From an uncultured Prevotellaceae bacterium (GTDB lineage: Bacteria > Bacteroidota > Bacteroidia > Bacteroidales > Muribaculaceae), in contig CALEJB010000035.1 of the NCBI GenBank assembly GCA_937898675.1, positions 30,954 to 94,953 of the forward strand: a DNA stretch of 64,000 nt, read 5' to 3'. Below the pieces are notes generated by a model. That model searched no databases. It was not told the DNA's origin and saw only the letters and a program-made list of their open reading frames with translations. The number at the start of each line of letters is the position of its first letter. Position 1 is the stretch's first letter. This document shows, piece after piece, positions 42,592 to 51,421 of this stretch. The position numbers were made by a program, and so were the translations under genes.

Positions 42592-43533
42592 TTAATAAGG
42601 CTTGCGGTATTTGTCGTTGGGGTCCTCATCGAGGATGCTAAGGTAACTCGCGTAGCGCGAGGGCGCAATTTTTCCCGCCTCGACGGCGTCAAGCACCGCA
42701 CATCCGGGCTCGTGGGTGTGGGTGCAGTTGTTGAAACGGCAATCGCTGGAAATCTTGAAAATCTCAGGGAAATAATGAGCCACCTCGGCTCGCTCAAAGT
42801 CAATCGTTCCAAATGCCTTCACGCCCGGTGTGTCGATAATGGCGCCACCGCCTGGCAAATCCATGAGTTCGCTGAAAGTGGTGGTGTGCATGCCCTTGTG
42901 ATGGGTATGGCTCACATCGCCCACCCGGGCATGGGCGTCGGGGACAAGCATGTTGATGATTGACGACTTGCCCACGCCGCTGTTGCCCGACAGCAGCGAC
43001 ACCTTACCAGCCAATGCCTCGCGCAGCACATCAGCCCCATCGCCAGTCGCGGCCGACATCACAATGACAGGGTACCCGATGGACTCGTATATCGATTGAT
43101 AGTCCGCCAGTTGCTCTTGCCACTTGTCAGTGGTGAGCAGGTCGGCTTTGTTGAAGACAATGATTGGCGCCACCTGGTAGGCCTCGGCAGTGGCGAGAAA
43201 GCGGTCGATAAACGTAGCGCTGGTCACCGGATTGGTGACCGTGGCCACAAGCACTGCCTGATCAAGGTTGGCGGCAATGATCTGGAACTCCTTGGAGAGG
43301 TTGCTCGCGCGGCGGATGATGTAGTTGCGGCGGGGCTCAACGGCGCCCACCACATGGGTGTCGTCGGTGCCATGGCGCTCCACATGCACGATGTCGCCTA
43401 CGGCGACAGGATTGGTGCAGCGCATGCCTTTGAGGCGCAAGACGCCGCGCATCTTGCAGTTCACCGTACCGCCGCCTCCATCGAGGCGAACGGTCACCCA
43501 GCTGCCGGTATTCTTGAGCACCAATCCTTTCAT
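42592..43533 (-). CDS. rsgA: Ribosome small-subunit-dependent GTPase RsgA
   Basis: RsgA is a late 30S-assembly GTPase. The 313-residue protein has an N-terminal OB fold, then circularly permuted GTPase motifs: NKADLLTTD (G4), the P-loop GNSGVGKSSIINML (G1), THHKGMHTTTF (G2), and DTPGVKAFG (G3). The C-terminal zinc-binding region is CRFNNCTHTHEPGCAV (CxxxxCxHxxxxxC). The N-terminus MKGLVLKNTGSW matches other Bacteroidales RsgA proteins, which fixes the ATG at 43533, only 5 bases downstream of a -7 promoter element. It converges on the M16 gene, with no clear terminator in the 57-base gap. Confidence 0.96.
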   Translation of the reverse strand: MKGLVLKNTGSWVTVRLDGGGGTVNCKMRGVLRLKGMRCTNPVAVGDIVHVERHGTDDTHVVGAVEPRRNYIIRRASNLSKEFQIIAANLDQAVLVATVTNPVTSATFIDRFLATAEAYQVAPIIVFNKADLLTTDKWQEQLADYQSIYESIGYPVIVMSAATGDGADVLREALAGKVSLLSGNSGVGKSSIINMLVPDAHARVGDVSHTHHKGMHTTTFSELMDLPGGGAIIDTPGVKAFGTIDFERAEVAHYFPEIFKISSDCRFNNCTHTHEPGCAVLDAVEAGKIAPSRYASYLSILDEDPNDKYRKPY

Positions 43534-43538
43534 GACGG

Positions 43539-43546
43539 CAAAGTTA
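43539..43546 (-). promoter_or_regulatory. -7 promoter element immediately before rsgA
   Basis: The minus strand reads TAACTTTG with only 5 bases between its G and the ATG at 43533, so transcription should start at or next to the A of the ATG. Confidence 0.62.
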
Positions 43547-43607
43547 CTACATTTTTATGACATACGGGCCAACGGTTCACAATACCTGACAAAACCTGTT
43601 TCGTCCA

Positions 43608-45020
43608 TTAGTCCCAACTATCGAGTTCATCGGCCACTTCGGGCAAATCCTCGCGGTGAAATTCGGGGTCCTTGATACCCGTGCGCTTTTTGTTGCGATA
43701 GTCATCCAGCAAGCGGAAGACATATTTGCCCAAGCACACAATTGCCACAAGGTTGCACATCGTCAGCAAGGCCATAAACAAATCGCCCAAACTCCAGACA
43801 AATTCAAAACTGGCGACTGCGCCGAGAAAAACAAACGCACCGCCCGAAAGCAGACGGAAAACAAACAGCACCGTTTTGCTATTGGTCAGGTAGCGTATAT
43901 TGGCCTCGCCATAGTAATAGTTGCCGATGATGCTGCTAAAGGCAAACAAGAAAATCGCCACTGCGACAAAAATTGTGCCCCATCCGCCCACCTGGGCTTG
44001 CAACGCCGCCTGGGTCAGTTCAATGCCCTCCATGCCATCGGTCGTGTACAAGCCGCTCATCAGCACGACAAATGCGGTGCAGCTGCACACAAGCAACGTG
44101 TCGGTGAACACGCCCAGCGACTGAATGAGGCCTTGCTTGACGGGATGAGACACATGGGCGGTCGCCGCCACATTGGGCGCACTGCCCTCACCCGCCTCGT
44201 TGCTGAAGAGGCCGCGTTTCACACCCGTCATCACGGTCATGCCCAATCCGCCTCCGGCCACCTGCTCAATGCCAAATGCGCTTTCCACGATCAGGCGCAA
44301 GATGTGAGGAACCATGCCAATGTTCATGATAACTATCACCAGGGCAAGAATAAAATAGCCGATAGCCATCACGGGAACCAAGATGCTGCTGACGTGGGCT
44401 ATGCGCTGGATGCCGCCAAAGACGATGAACAGCGCGATAGCCGAAATGATGCCGCCCACGATGATTTTATCAAAACCAAAGGCATTGAACATCGCGCCGC
44501 AGATGGTGTTGCTCTGAATGGAATTGTAAGAAAGACCGAAAGTGAGCGTGATGAGCACCGCAAACGATGCCGCCATCCACTTGCTGTGCAAGCCACGGCT
44601 GATGTAATAGGCGGGACCGCCGACGAAGGAATCGCTGTGCGGCCGCTTGTAAAGCTGCGCCAAGGTGGACTCGACAAACGCCGTTGCGGCGCCCACAATC
44701 GCAATTATCCACATCCAAAACACAGCGCCGGGACCGCCCACGGCAATCGCCGTGGCCACGCCAGCGAGGTTGCCCGTTCCCACTCGCGTAGCCACCGAAA
44801 CGGCAAAGGCCTGGAACGATGAAATGTGCTTGTGCTTCCCAGGCGGCGAGGCGTCAAACAACTGGCGGAACATCTCACCGACCATGGTAAACTGCACAAA
44901 GCGCGTGCGAACAGTAAAGTATAGACCACAAACAATGAGCGCCCCTATCAATAGATAGGCCCACAAGGCATCGTTGACCGAAGTGATTACAGCGCTGAGC
45001 GCATCAAAATTAATTGCCAT
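43608..45020 (-). CDS. Alanine/glycine:cation symporter (AGCS)
   Basis: This 470-residue inner-membrane symporter has about 10-11 helices. The N-terminal AGCS signature is visible as VATRVGTGNLAGVATAIAVG followed by GAVFWMWIIAIVGAATAFVE, and GGPAYYISRGL follows. The family couples Na+ or H+ entry to uptake of alanine or glycine. The extreme C-terminus is hydrophilic and charged. It is separated from the divergent GH2 gene by 113 bases that hold a promoter for each. Confidence 0.92.
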   Translation of the reverse strand: MAINFDALSAVITSVNDALWAYLLIGALIVCGLYFTVRTRFVQFTMVGEMFRQLFDASPPGKHKHISSFQAFAVSVATRVGTGNLAGVATAIAVGGPGAVFWMWIIAIVGAATAFVESTLAQLYKRPHSDSFVGGPAYYISRGLHSKWMAASFAVLITLTFGLSYNSIQSNTICGAMFNAFGFDKIIVGGIISAIALFIVFGGIQRIAHVSSILVPVMAIGYFILALVIVIMNIGMVPHILRLIVESAFGIEQVAGGGLGMTVMTGVKRGLFSNEAGEGSAPNVAATAHVSHPVKQGLIQSLGVFTDTLLVCSCTAFVVLMSGLYTTDGMEGIELTQAALQAQVGGWGTIFVAVAIFLFAFSSIIGNYYYGEANIRYLTNSKTVLFVFRLLSGGAFVFLGAVASFEFVWSLGDLFMALLTMCNLVAIVCLGKYVFRLLDDYRNKKRTGIKDPEFHREDLPEVADELDSWD

Positions 45021-45038
45021 CAGAATTGATATTTACCG

Positions 45039-45046
45039 CAAAAGTA
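45039..45046 (-). promoter_or_regulatory. -7 promoter element for the AGCS gene
   Basis: The minus strand reads TACTTTTG, 18 bases before the ATG at 45020. Confidence 0.6.
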
Positions 45047-45099
45047 AGCAAAAAACAGACAAATTCGGCAAAATGAGTAAATTATTGACATAATTATCG

Positions 45100-45107
45100 T
45101 AAATTTG
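45100..45107 (+). promoter_or_regulatory. -7 promoter element for the GH2-GH3 pair
   Basis: TAAATTTG, 26 bases before the ATG at 45134. Confidence 0.55.
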
Positions 45108-45133
45108 CATTTGCAACAAACATTTGCACAGAC

Positions 45134-48100
45134 ATGAGAAAAATCATAATCTTATCCTTAGCCATCACGACACTTGCCGCGACGATGAGCGGCCAGCAAC
45201 TGAACCGCGGCATCGGCCAATATCCAGGTTCGCCAGACGAAAACTTTGCGCCCATTGCCGAGGCCAACGGCAGTTACCGCAACCTGGCGCTGTACCGGAC
45301 GGTTTACCAGTCATCGGCATGGGACTTCAACCTGACATCGCAACTGCTCACCGACGGCTTCATCGACACTGGTGCGCCCGCATTGCTCAACGTCACCACA
45401 CCCGACGGCGCCGTGCCGCCCCACAAGCGCGAGGCCGCCATCGACGGCAACGAGTGGACCTGCAACATCCTGATGGGTGCCGACACCTGGCTGCAGTATG
45501 ACTGGCAGGGCATGAGCGTCAATGCCAATGAAGTTGAGATGGTGTGCAGCATGGCCTATCGCGAACAAGACGCCGGCAAGAGCTTCGACATCAAACTGCT
45601 GACATCGCAAGACGGCAAACGCTGGAAAGTCGCCGACCAGTGGAGCGGCAAAACGTTGCCCGGCGAGGCATCACCCACGCGTGTGCACAGCGACCCCAAC
45701 AAGAACAACGGCAACGATGAGGACCTGCTGCCCACACGCAACATTGACCATAGGTTCCGCGTCGCTGGCGGCGCATTCTCGCACATGCGCATTGAAATGC
45801 GAATGCCGGGCGCTGTGCATTGGACCATCACAGAATTGAAGATGCGGGCAAACGGGCGCCGCGCCCGCGGCATCCTGCCAGCCACACACTTCAGCAGCAC
45901 ATGGCGCAGCCTGGGAACAGTTGACGAGTGGATAACCATTGACCTGGGCAACACAGCCGTCATCGACAAGGTTAGACTGCATTGGCTGAACAAAGCAACC
46001 AAAGGAGACATCCAACTGAGCGACGACAACGAAACCTGGCGCACGGCCGCCACATTATCGGGTCAACTGCCGCAAAACGGCACTGAGGAAATCGGCCTGG
46101 GCAACGCCAGCGCCCGCTACCTGCGCGTGAACATGGCCCAGAGCATGAACCACGAGCCATTCTCGCTCACCGAGGTGGAAGTGATGGGCACAGGCGGCGT
46201 TACATACCGCCCGCACTCCGACGTTGACTGGATAAACAACCAATGGATGCTGGACGGCGGGGATTGGAGAATCCAACGGGCATCGGAGGTGGCTGCCGAC
46301 GGCAAAACAATCTCGACAAGCGATTACCAGCCCGAGAACTGGCTGCTGGGCACTGTTCCCTCAACTGTACTGAGCAGTTATGTGAACGCAGGAGCACTGC
46401 CCGACATGAACTATGACGACAACCTGATGCTGTCGTCGGAATCGTTCTTTGGCGGCGATTTCTGGTACCGCCGCACATTTGACCGCCCGCGCGGCGTGCC
46501 AGCCACACGCGCCATGCTCAACCTCGACGGCATCAACTGGAAAGCCGAGGTGTGGTTCAACGGCACGATGGTGGGCAAGATTGACGGCGCATTCCAACGC
46601 GGAAAATTTGACATCACACCATTTATCAAAGATGAGAACAACGCGCTCGCCATACGCATCATCGCCAACGACAACCCCGGCGGCGTGAAGGTCAAGACCG
46701 AGCGCAACACCGACTACAACGGCGGCATTCTGGGAGCCGACAACCCCACATTCCACGCCACCGTGGGCTGGGACTGGATTTCGACCATCCGCGGCCGCGA
46801 CATCGGCATCTGGGACGATGTGTACCTCACCTTCCCCGGCGATGTTACCGTGAGCGACCCCATGGTCACCACCACCCTCTCGGGCGACAAGACGCTCGCC
46901 ACCATCACACCGGCAGTGATGCTGACCAACCACAGCAGCCACCCCGTGACCGGCACCCTGTCAGGCAAGATTGGCGACATCAACTTTGAGAAGCAAGTCA
47001 CCATCGGCGCAGGCCAGATGATTGAGGCCGAGTTTTCACCCCAAGAGTTCAGCCAACTGCGCGGCCAGCAGATGCAGTTGTGGTGGCCCAACGGCTATGG
47101 TGAGCCATACCTGTATGACGCCAACTTCACATTTGCCATTGACGGCAGGCATAGCGACGAGGTCAACTTCAAGGCCGGCATCCGCGAGGTCACGACCACC
47201 GACAAGGACACGCAACTGTGCATCTACGTCAACGGACGCCGCATTGAGCCGCTGGGCGGCAACTGGGCGTTCAGCGAGAACAACCTCAACTACCGCGGCC
47301 GCGAGTATGACGCCGCTGTGCGCCACCACAAGGAGATGAACTACAACATGATTCGCAACTGGGTGGGCATGACCGGCGACAAGGAATTCTACGAGGCGTG
47401 CGACCGCTACGGCATCATGGTGTGGCAGGACTTTTGGCTCGCCAACCCTGCCGACGGCCCTGACCCCGATGACGAAGAGATGTTCATGCACAACGCCAAG
47501 GACATGATTATGAAAATCAGGAACCATCCCAGCATCGGCATCTACTGCGGCCGCAACGAGGGCTATCCGCCCAAATCCATCGATGACGGGCTGCGCAAGG
47601 CCATCGCCGCCATGCACCCGGGACTCGACTACATCTCAAGTTCGGCCGACGACGGCGTGAGCGGCCACGGCCCCTACAACGCATTGAGCGCCGAGGAATA
47701 CTTCACGCGCCAAACCGGCAAACTCCACACCGAGCGCGGCATGCCCAATGTGATGACCAGCGAGGGCTTGAAGCGCACGCTCAAGGCCGAACACCTGTGG
47801 CCGCAGAACCTCTACTGGGGCCGTCACGACTTCACGATGGAGGGCGCGCAACGGGGCGCATCGTTCAACCAACTCATCAGCGACAACTTCTATGAGCCGA
47901 TATTCTGCGAAGACTTTTGCGATCTTGCCCAATGGATCAATTATGAAGGCTACCGCGCAATGTACGAGGCCGAAGCCCAAGACCGGATGGGACTGCTCAT
48001 CTGGATGAGCCACCCCTGCTGGCCGTCGATGGTGTGGCAAACCTACGACTACTACCTTGAACCCACTGCAGCCTACTTTGGCGTGAAGCACGCCTGCGAG

Positions 48101-48709
48101 CCGCTGCATGTGCAGTGGAACCCTGTGACCGGCAAGGTGATGATTGTCAACCGCTGCCGCGGCAGTCAGCAAGGCAAAGTCCGCGCCACGGCAATCGGCC
48201 TTGACGGCAAGACGCTGTGGGACCAGACCAAATCCTATTCATGCCATGAGGATGAGACCACTAATGCGATGGCTGTTGAAAAGCCCGAGGGCCTTGAAGG
48301 CGTGTATTTCCTGCGTTTGACATTGACCGACAGTAACGGGGACCTCGCGTCACAAAATGACTATGTTATCGGCACCGAGAAAAACAACCGCAAGGCATTG
48401 ATGCAAATCGGCCATGCCGAATATGACGCCACTTTGCAGCACTATACCCAGGAGGGCAGTACACGCCGCGCCGCCGTCACGCTCGAGAACACAGGCCATG
48501 TGCCCGCCGTGATGATGAGGCTTAACCTCATGGGCAACGACGGAGAACAGATTCTGCCTGTCATCTACAGCGACAACTACCTGCACCTGATGCCCGGCGA
48601 GAGCCGTGACATCGACATCGAGTGGAAGGTTGAAGACGCACGCGGCACTCAGCCCCAAATCGTCATACAGGGCCACAACACAGCCATGAAGACCATAACA
48701 ATTCAATGA
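45134..48709 (+). CDS. Glycoside hydrolase family 2 (exo-beta-glucosaminidase/mannosidase-like)
   Basis: This 1191-residue secreted protein has a signal peptide (about 1-20). One or two discoidin-like (F5/8 type C) domains follow (about 45-355; WDFNLTSQLLTDGFID and DNETWRTAATLSGQLPQNG are typical). A GH2 core comes next: the sugar-binding domain near 420-560 (FWYRRTFDRP, LNLDGINWKAEVWFNG), the immunoglobulin-like domain, and a TIM barrel with the acid/base Glu at E809 (CGRNEGYPP) and nucleophile candidate E877 (VMTSEGLKR). Related enzymes release exo-beta-D-glucosamine, beta-mannose or beta-galactose; the specificity cannot be decided by eye. Its stop overlaps the GH3 start (ATGA). Confidence 0.88.
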   Translation: MRKIIILSLAITTLAATMSGQQLNRGIGQYPGSPDENFAPIAEANGSYRNLALYRTVYQSSAWDFNLTSQLLTDGFIDTGAPALLNVTTPDGAVPPHKREAAIDGNEWTCNILMGADTWLQYDWQGMSVNANEVEMVCSMAYREQDAGKSFDIKLLTSQDGKRWKVADQWSGKTLPGEASPTRVHSDPNKNNGNDEDLLPTRNIDHRFRVAGGAFSHMRIEMRMPGAVHWTITELKMRANGRRARGILPATHFSSTWRSLGTVDEWITIDLGNTAVIDKVRLHWLNKATKGDIQLSDDNETWRTAATLSGQLPQNGTEEIGLGNASARYLRVNMAQSMNHEPFSLTEVEVMGTGGVTYRPHSDVDWINNQWMLDGGDWRIQRASEVAADGKTISTSDYQPENWLLGTVPSTVLSSYVNAGALPDMNYDDNLMLSSESFFGGDFWYRRTFDRPRGVPATRAMLNLDGINWKAEVWFNGTMVGKIDGAFQRGKFDITPFIKDENNALAIRIIANDNPGGVKVKTERNTDYNGGILGADNPTFHATVGWDWISTIRGRDIGIWDDVYLTFPGDVTVSDPMVTTTLSGDKTLATITPAVMLTNHSSHPVTGTLSGKIGDINFEKQVTIGAGQMIEAEFSPQEFSQLRGQQMQLWWPNGYGEPYLYDANFTFAIDGRHSDEVNFKAGIREVTTTDKDTQLCIYVNGRRIEPLGGNWAFSENNLNYRGREYDAAVRHHKEMNYNMIRNWVGMTGDKEFYEACDRYGIMVWQDFWLANPADGPDPDDEEMFMHNAKDMIMKIRNHPSIGIYCGRNEGYPPKSIDDGLRKAIAAMHPGLDYISSSADDGVSGHGPYNALSAEEYFTRQTGKLHTERGMPNVMTSEGLKRTLKAEHLWPQNLYWGRHDFTMEGAQRGASFNQLISDNFYEPIFCEDFCDLAQWINYEGYRAMYEAEAQDRMGLLIWMSHPCWPSMVWQTYDYYLEPTAAYFGVKHACEPLHVQWNPVTGKVMIVNRCRGSQQGKVRATAIGLDGKTLWDQTKSYSCHEDETTNAMAVEKPEGLEGVYFLRLTLTDSNGDLASQNDYVIGTEKNNRKALMQIGHAEYDATLQHYTQEGSTRRAAVTLENTGHVPAVMMRLNLMGNDGEQILPVIYSDNYLHLMPGESRDIDIEWKVEDARGTQPQIVIQGHNTAMKTITIQ

Positions 48710-51048
48710 AGATGAAACGAGCACTCACCATCACCGCGGCCCTGATGCTGGCCTTATCGGTAACGGCGGCACCGAAGTTGCCGTATCTTGATGCCAGCCT
48801 ACCGGTTGAGCAGCGCGTCGAGGACTTGCTGTCGCGCATGACCATTGAGGAAAAGGCGGGCCAACTGGTGTGCCTGATGGGATGGAATTCCTATCAAATC
48901 AACGGGACGAAAGTCAGCGTCAGCGAGCAGTTCCGCCATGAACTGGACAGCCTGAATGTGGGCATGTACTGGGCGGTGTTCCGCGCCGATCCGTGGACGC
49001 AAAAGACCATTGCCAACGGCCTGAATCCCGAATTAGCAGCCCTTGCCGCCAACGCCATGCAACGCTATGCCGTCGAGCACACGCGGCTGGGCATCCCCGT
49101 GCTGCTCGCCGAGGAAGCGCCCCACGGCCACATGGCCATCGGCACCACGGTGTTCCCGACAGGATTGGGCATGGCCGCCACCTGGTCGGCTGACCTGATG
49201 CGCCAGGAGGGCGCGGTCATCGGCAAGGAAGTGAGGCTTCAAGGCGGCCACATCAGTTACGGCCCCGTGCTGGACCTGAGCCGTGAGCCCCGGTGGTCGC
49301 GCGTCGAAGAGACATTGGGCGAAGACCCCTGCCTGAGCGGGGTGTTGGGCGCCGCCATGGTTCAAGGCCTGGGCGGTGGAGACCTCAGTCTGCCCTACTC
49401 CACCATTGCCACACTCAAGCATTTCATCGCCTACGGAACCACCGAGGGCGGGCAAAACGGGGCGCGCTCAATTGCCGGTCCGCGGGAGTTGGAGCAGGTG
49501 TTCCTGCCGCCGTTCATGCGCGCCATCAACGCCGGGGCGCTGTCGGTGATGACTTCCTACAACTCGCTGGACGGCGTGCCCTGCACGGGCAACCGCCGCC
49601 TGCTCACCGATGTGCTGCGGCATGAGTGGGGATTTAACAGGGGTTTCGTCGTCAGCGACCTGTTCAGCATCGACGGCATTAGCGGCACGCACCATGTGGC
49701 GGCGACAGCCCAAGATGCGGCGATTGAGGCCCTGCTGGCAGGCGTGGATGTTGACTTGGGCGGGAACTGCTTTGCCCAACTTGTCGAGGCGGTCAAGAGC
49801 GGCAAGGTGAGCGAGGACGCGCTCGACACCGCCGTGCGGCGCGTGCTGAGGCTGAAATTTGAGATGGGCCTGTTTGAGCACCCCTATGTTGACGCAAAAG
49901 CCGCCGCCCGAGGCGTCCATGATGCCGATGCCGTCGCCGTTGCCCACAACGCGGCACGGGCGTCGGTCACGCTGCTCAAGAACGACGGCACTTTGCCGTT
50001 GGACAAGGGCGTCAAGGTGGCAGTGGTCGGACCCAATGCCGACAACATCTACAATCTGCTGGGCGACTACACTGCGCCTCAGCCCGACGGCAAAATCATC
50101 ACGCCCTACCAGGGCATCAGGGCCAAAGTGGGCGACGGCAACTGCACCCTGGCCAGGGGCTGCGCCGTGCGCGACACCAACGACTGCGACATCCCCGCCG
50201 CCGTCGAGGCGGCCAGGGCTGCCGATGTGGTGGTGGCGGTGGTGGGCGGCTCGTCGGCACGGGATTTCAAGACTTCCTACGAGAACACCGGCGCCGCCAG
50301 CAGCGAGCAGCAGTTTGTGAGCGACATGGAGTGCGGCGAGGGCTTTGACCGCGCCACGCTGGACCTGCTGGGCCGCCAGCAGCAACTGCTCGAGGCGCTC
50401 GAGGCGACCGGCAAGCCGCTCGTCGTGGTCTATATCGAGGGGCGGCCGCTGAACAAGAACTGGGCCGCCGAGCATGCCAACGCGCTGCTCACAGCATACT
50501 ACCCCGGCGAGCAGGGCGGCAACGCCATCGCCGATGTGCTGTTTGGCGACTGCAACCCCGCGGGGCGGCTGCCCGTGAGCGTTCCGCGCCATGTGGGCCA
50601 GTTGCCGGTGTATTACAACAAGCCCCTGCCCGCGGCGCATGACTATGTGGAGATGAGCGCACAGCCGCTCTACCCCTTTGGCTACGGACTGAGTTACACC
50701 ACTTTTGACTACAGCGGCTTGCGCATCACGGAGGCCGGCGACGGCGGCTGTGACGTGACATTTGCCGTCACCAACACCGGCGGGCGCGACGGCGAGGAGG
50801 TCGTGCAATTGTACCTGCGCCAGCGGGTGGCTTCGGTCGTGCAGCCCGAGCGCCAGCTCAAGGCGTTTGACCGCATCGCCGTCCGCGCGGGCGAGAGCCG
50901 TGTGGTGACACTGCACCTCTGCCGCGAGGACTTTGCCATCGTGGACCGCGACATGGACTGGAGCGTCGAGCCCGGACGCTATGACATCCTCGTGGGCGCC
51001 TCCAGCGCCGACATCCGCCTCGAGGGGCAATTCGACATCAAGCAATAG
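48706..51048 (+). CDS. Glycoside hydrolase family 3 (beta-glucosidase/xylosidase type)
   Basis: This 780-residue secreted enzyme has a signal peptide (1-20, ending TAA-P). The GH3 N-terminal barrel (about 30-375) carries the catalytic nucleophile D318 in RGFVVSDLFSID. The GH3 C-terminal domain (about 400-640) and a fibronectin III-like tail (about 675-765, VTFAVTNTGGRDGEEVVQLY) complete the architecture. It resembles BglX-like enzymes acting on beta-glucose or beta-xylose linkages. Its ATG overlaps the GH2 stop by 4 bases, so the two are translationally coupled and probably act on the same glycan. No SusC/SusD pair or regulator is visible nearby. Confidence 0.92.
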   Translation: MKMKRALTITAALMLALSVTAAPKLPYLDASLPVEQRVEDLLSRMTIEEKAGQLVCLMGWNSYQINGTKVSVSEQFRHELDSLNVGMYWAVFRADPWTQKTIANGLNPELAALAANAMQRYAVEHTRLGIPVLLAEEAPHGHMAIGTTVFPTGLGMAATWSADLMRQEGAVIGKEVRLQGGHISYGPVLDLSREPRWSRVEETLGEDPCLSGVLGAAMVQGLGGGDLSLPYSTIATLKHFIAYGTTEGGQNGARSIAGPRELEQVFLPPFMRAINAGALSVMTSYNSLDGVPCTGNRRLLTDVLRHEWGFNRGFVVSDLFSIDGISGTHHVAATAQDAAIEALLAGVDVDLGGNCFAQLVEAVKSGKVSEDALDTAVRRVLRLKFEMGLFEHPYVDAKAAARGVHDADAVAVAHNAARASVTLLKNDGTLPLDKGVKVAVVGPNADNIYNLLGDYTAPQPDGKIITPYQGIRAKVGDGNCTLARGCAVRDTNDCDIPAAVEAARAADVVVAVVGGSSARDFKTSYENTGAASSEQQFVSDMECGEGFDRATLDLLGRQQQLLEALEATGKPLVVVYIEGRPLNKNWAAEHANALLTAYYPGEQGGNAIADVLFGDCNPAGRLPVSVPRHVGQLPVYYNKPLPAAHDYVEMSAQPLYPFGYGLSYTTFDYSGLRITEAGDGGCDVTFAVTNTGGRDGEEVVQLYLRQRVASVVQPERQLKAFDRIAVRAGESRVVTLHLCREDFAIVDRDMDWSVEPGRYDILVGASSADIRLEGQFDIKQ

Positions 51049-51086
51049 CGCCCCGAGGCGAACCACCGCCCAATGGCACACAAAAC

Positions 51087-51115
51087 ATAGGCGGCCCCGC
51101 TGTGGGGTCGCCTAT
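51087..51115. terminator. Terminator between GH3 and the winged-helix gene
   Basis: A 12-bp stem with one G-T wobble (51087-51098 with 51104-51115) and a 5-base loop between convergent genes, followed by ATTGTTT on the plus strand. Confidence 0.75.
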
Positions 51116-51136
51116 ATTGTTTCGCATATCAATCCT

Positions 51137-51421
51137 TTACTGGCCGATGTAGCCGCGGAGGGCTTCGACATACTGTTCAAATGCGGTGCGACCCTGGGGG
51201 GTGATGCGGCATGTGGTGCAGGGCTTTTTGCCCTTGAACGCCTTTTCCACCTCGATGTAGCCGGCGGCGTTGAGCTTGTCGAGCTGAACGCTGAGGTTGC
51301 CGGCGGTGGACTGCGTCTGCTGGCGGATGTACACAAAGTCGGCCTCCTCGCAATTCATGAGAATGGACATCACCGCCAGGCGCAGCTGCGAATGCAGCAA
51401 CGGATTCAGTTCTGGCAGCAT
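51137..51421 (-). CDS. Small winged-helix DNA-binding transcriptional regulator
   Basis: This 94-residue cytoplasmic protein looks like a single winged helix-turn-helix. PELNPLLHSQLRLAVMSILM begins the first helix. The DFVYIRQQTQSTAGNLSVQL segment is the HTH, followed by DKLNAAGYIEVEKAFKGKKP (wing) and TTCRITPQGRTAFEQYV (last helix). The pattern matches the ArsR/MarR-like winged-helix regulators commonly paired with a membrane protein in Bacteroidota. A longer frame opens at 51745 but its first part is out-of-frame translation of the neighbouring gene, so the ATG at 51421 is used. It overlaps the end of the membrane gene (stop 51406) by 16 bases. The repressed target and signal are unknown. 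Confidence 0.82.
   Translation of the reverse strand: MLPELNPLLHSQLRLAVMSILMNCEEADFVYIRQQTQSTAGNLSVQLDKLNAAGYIEVEKAFKGKKPCTTCRITPQGRTAFEQYVEALRGYIGQ

Noticed and set aside
49468..51081. Long minus-strand frame opposite the GH3 gene
   Set aside because: Antisense to a clear GH3 enzyme; no domain or signal of its own, and His/Gly/Val-rich shadow composition.
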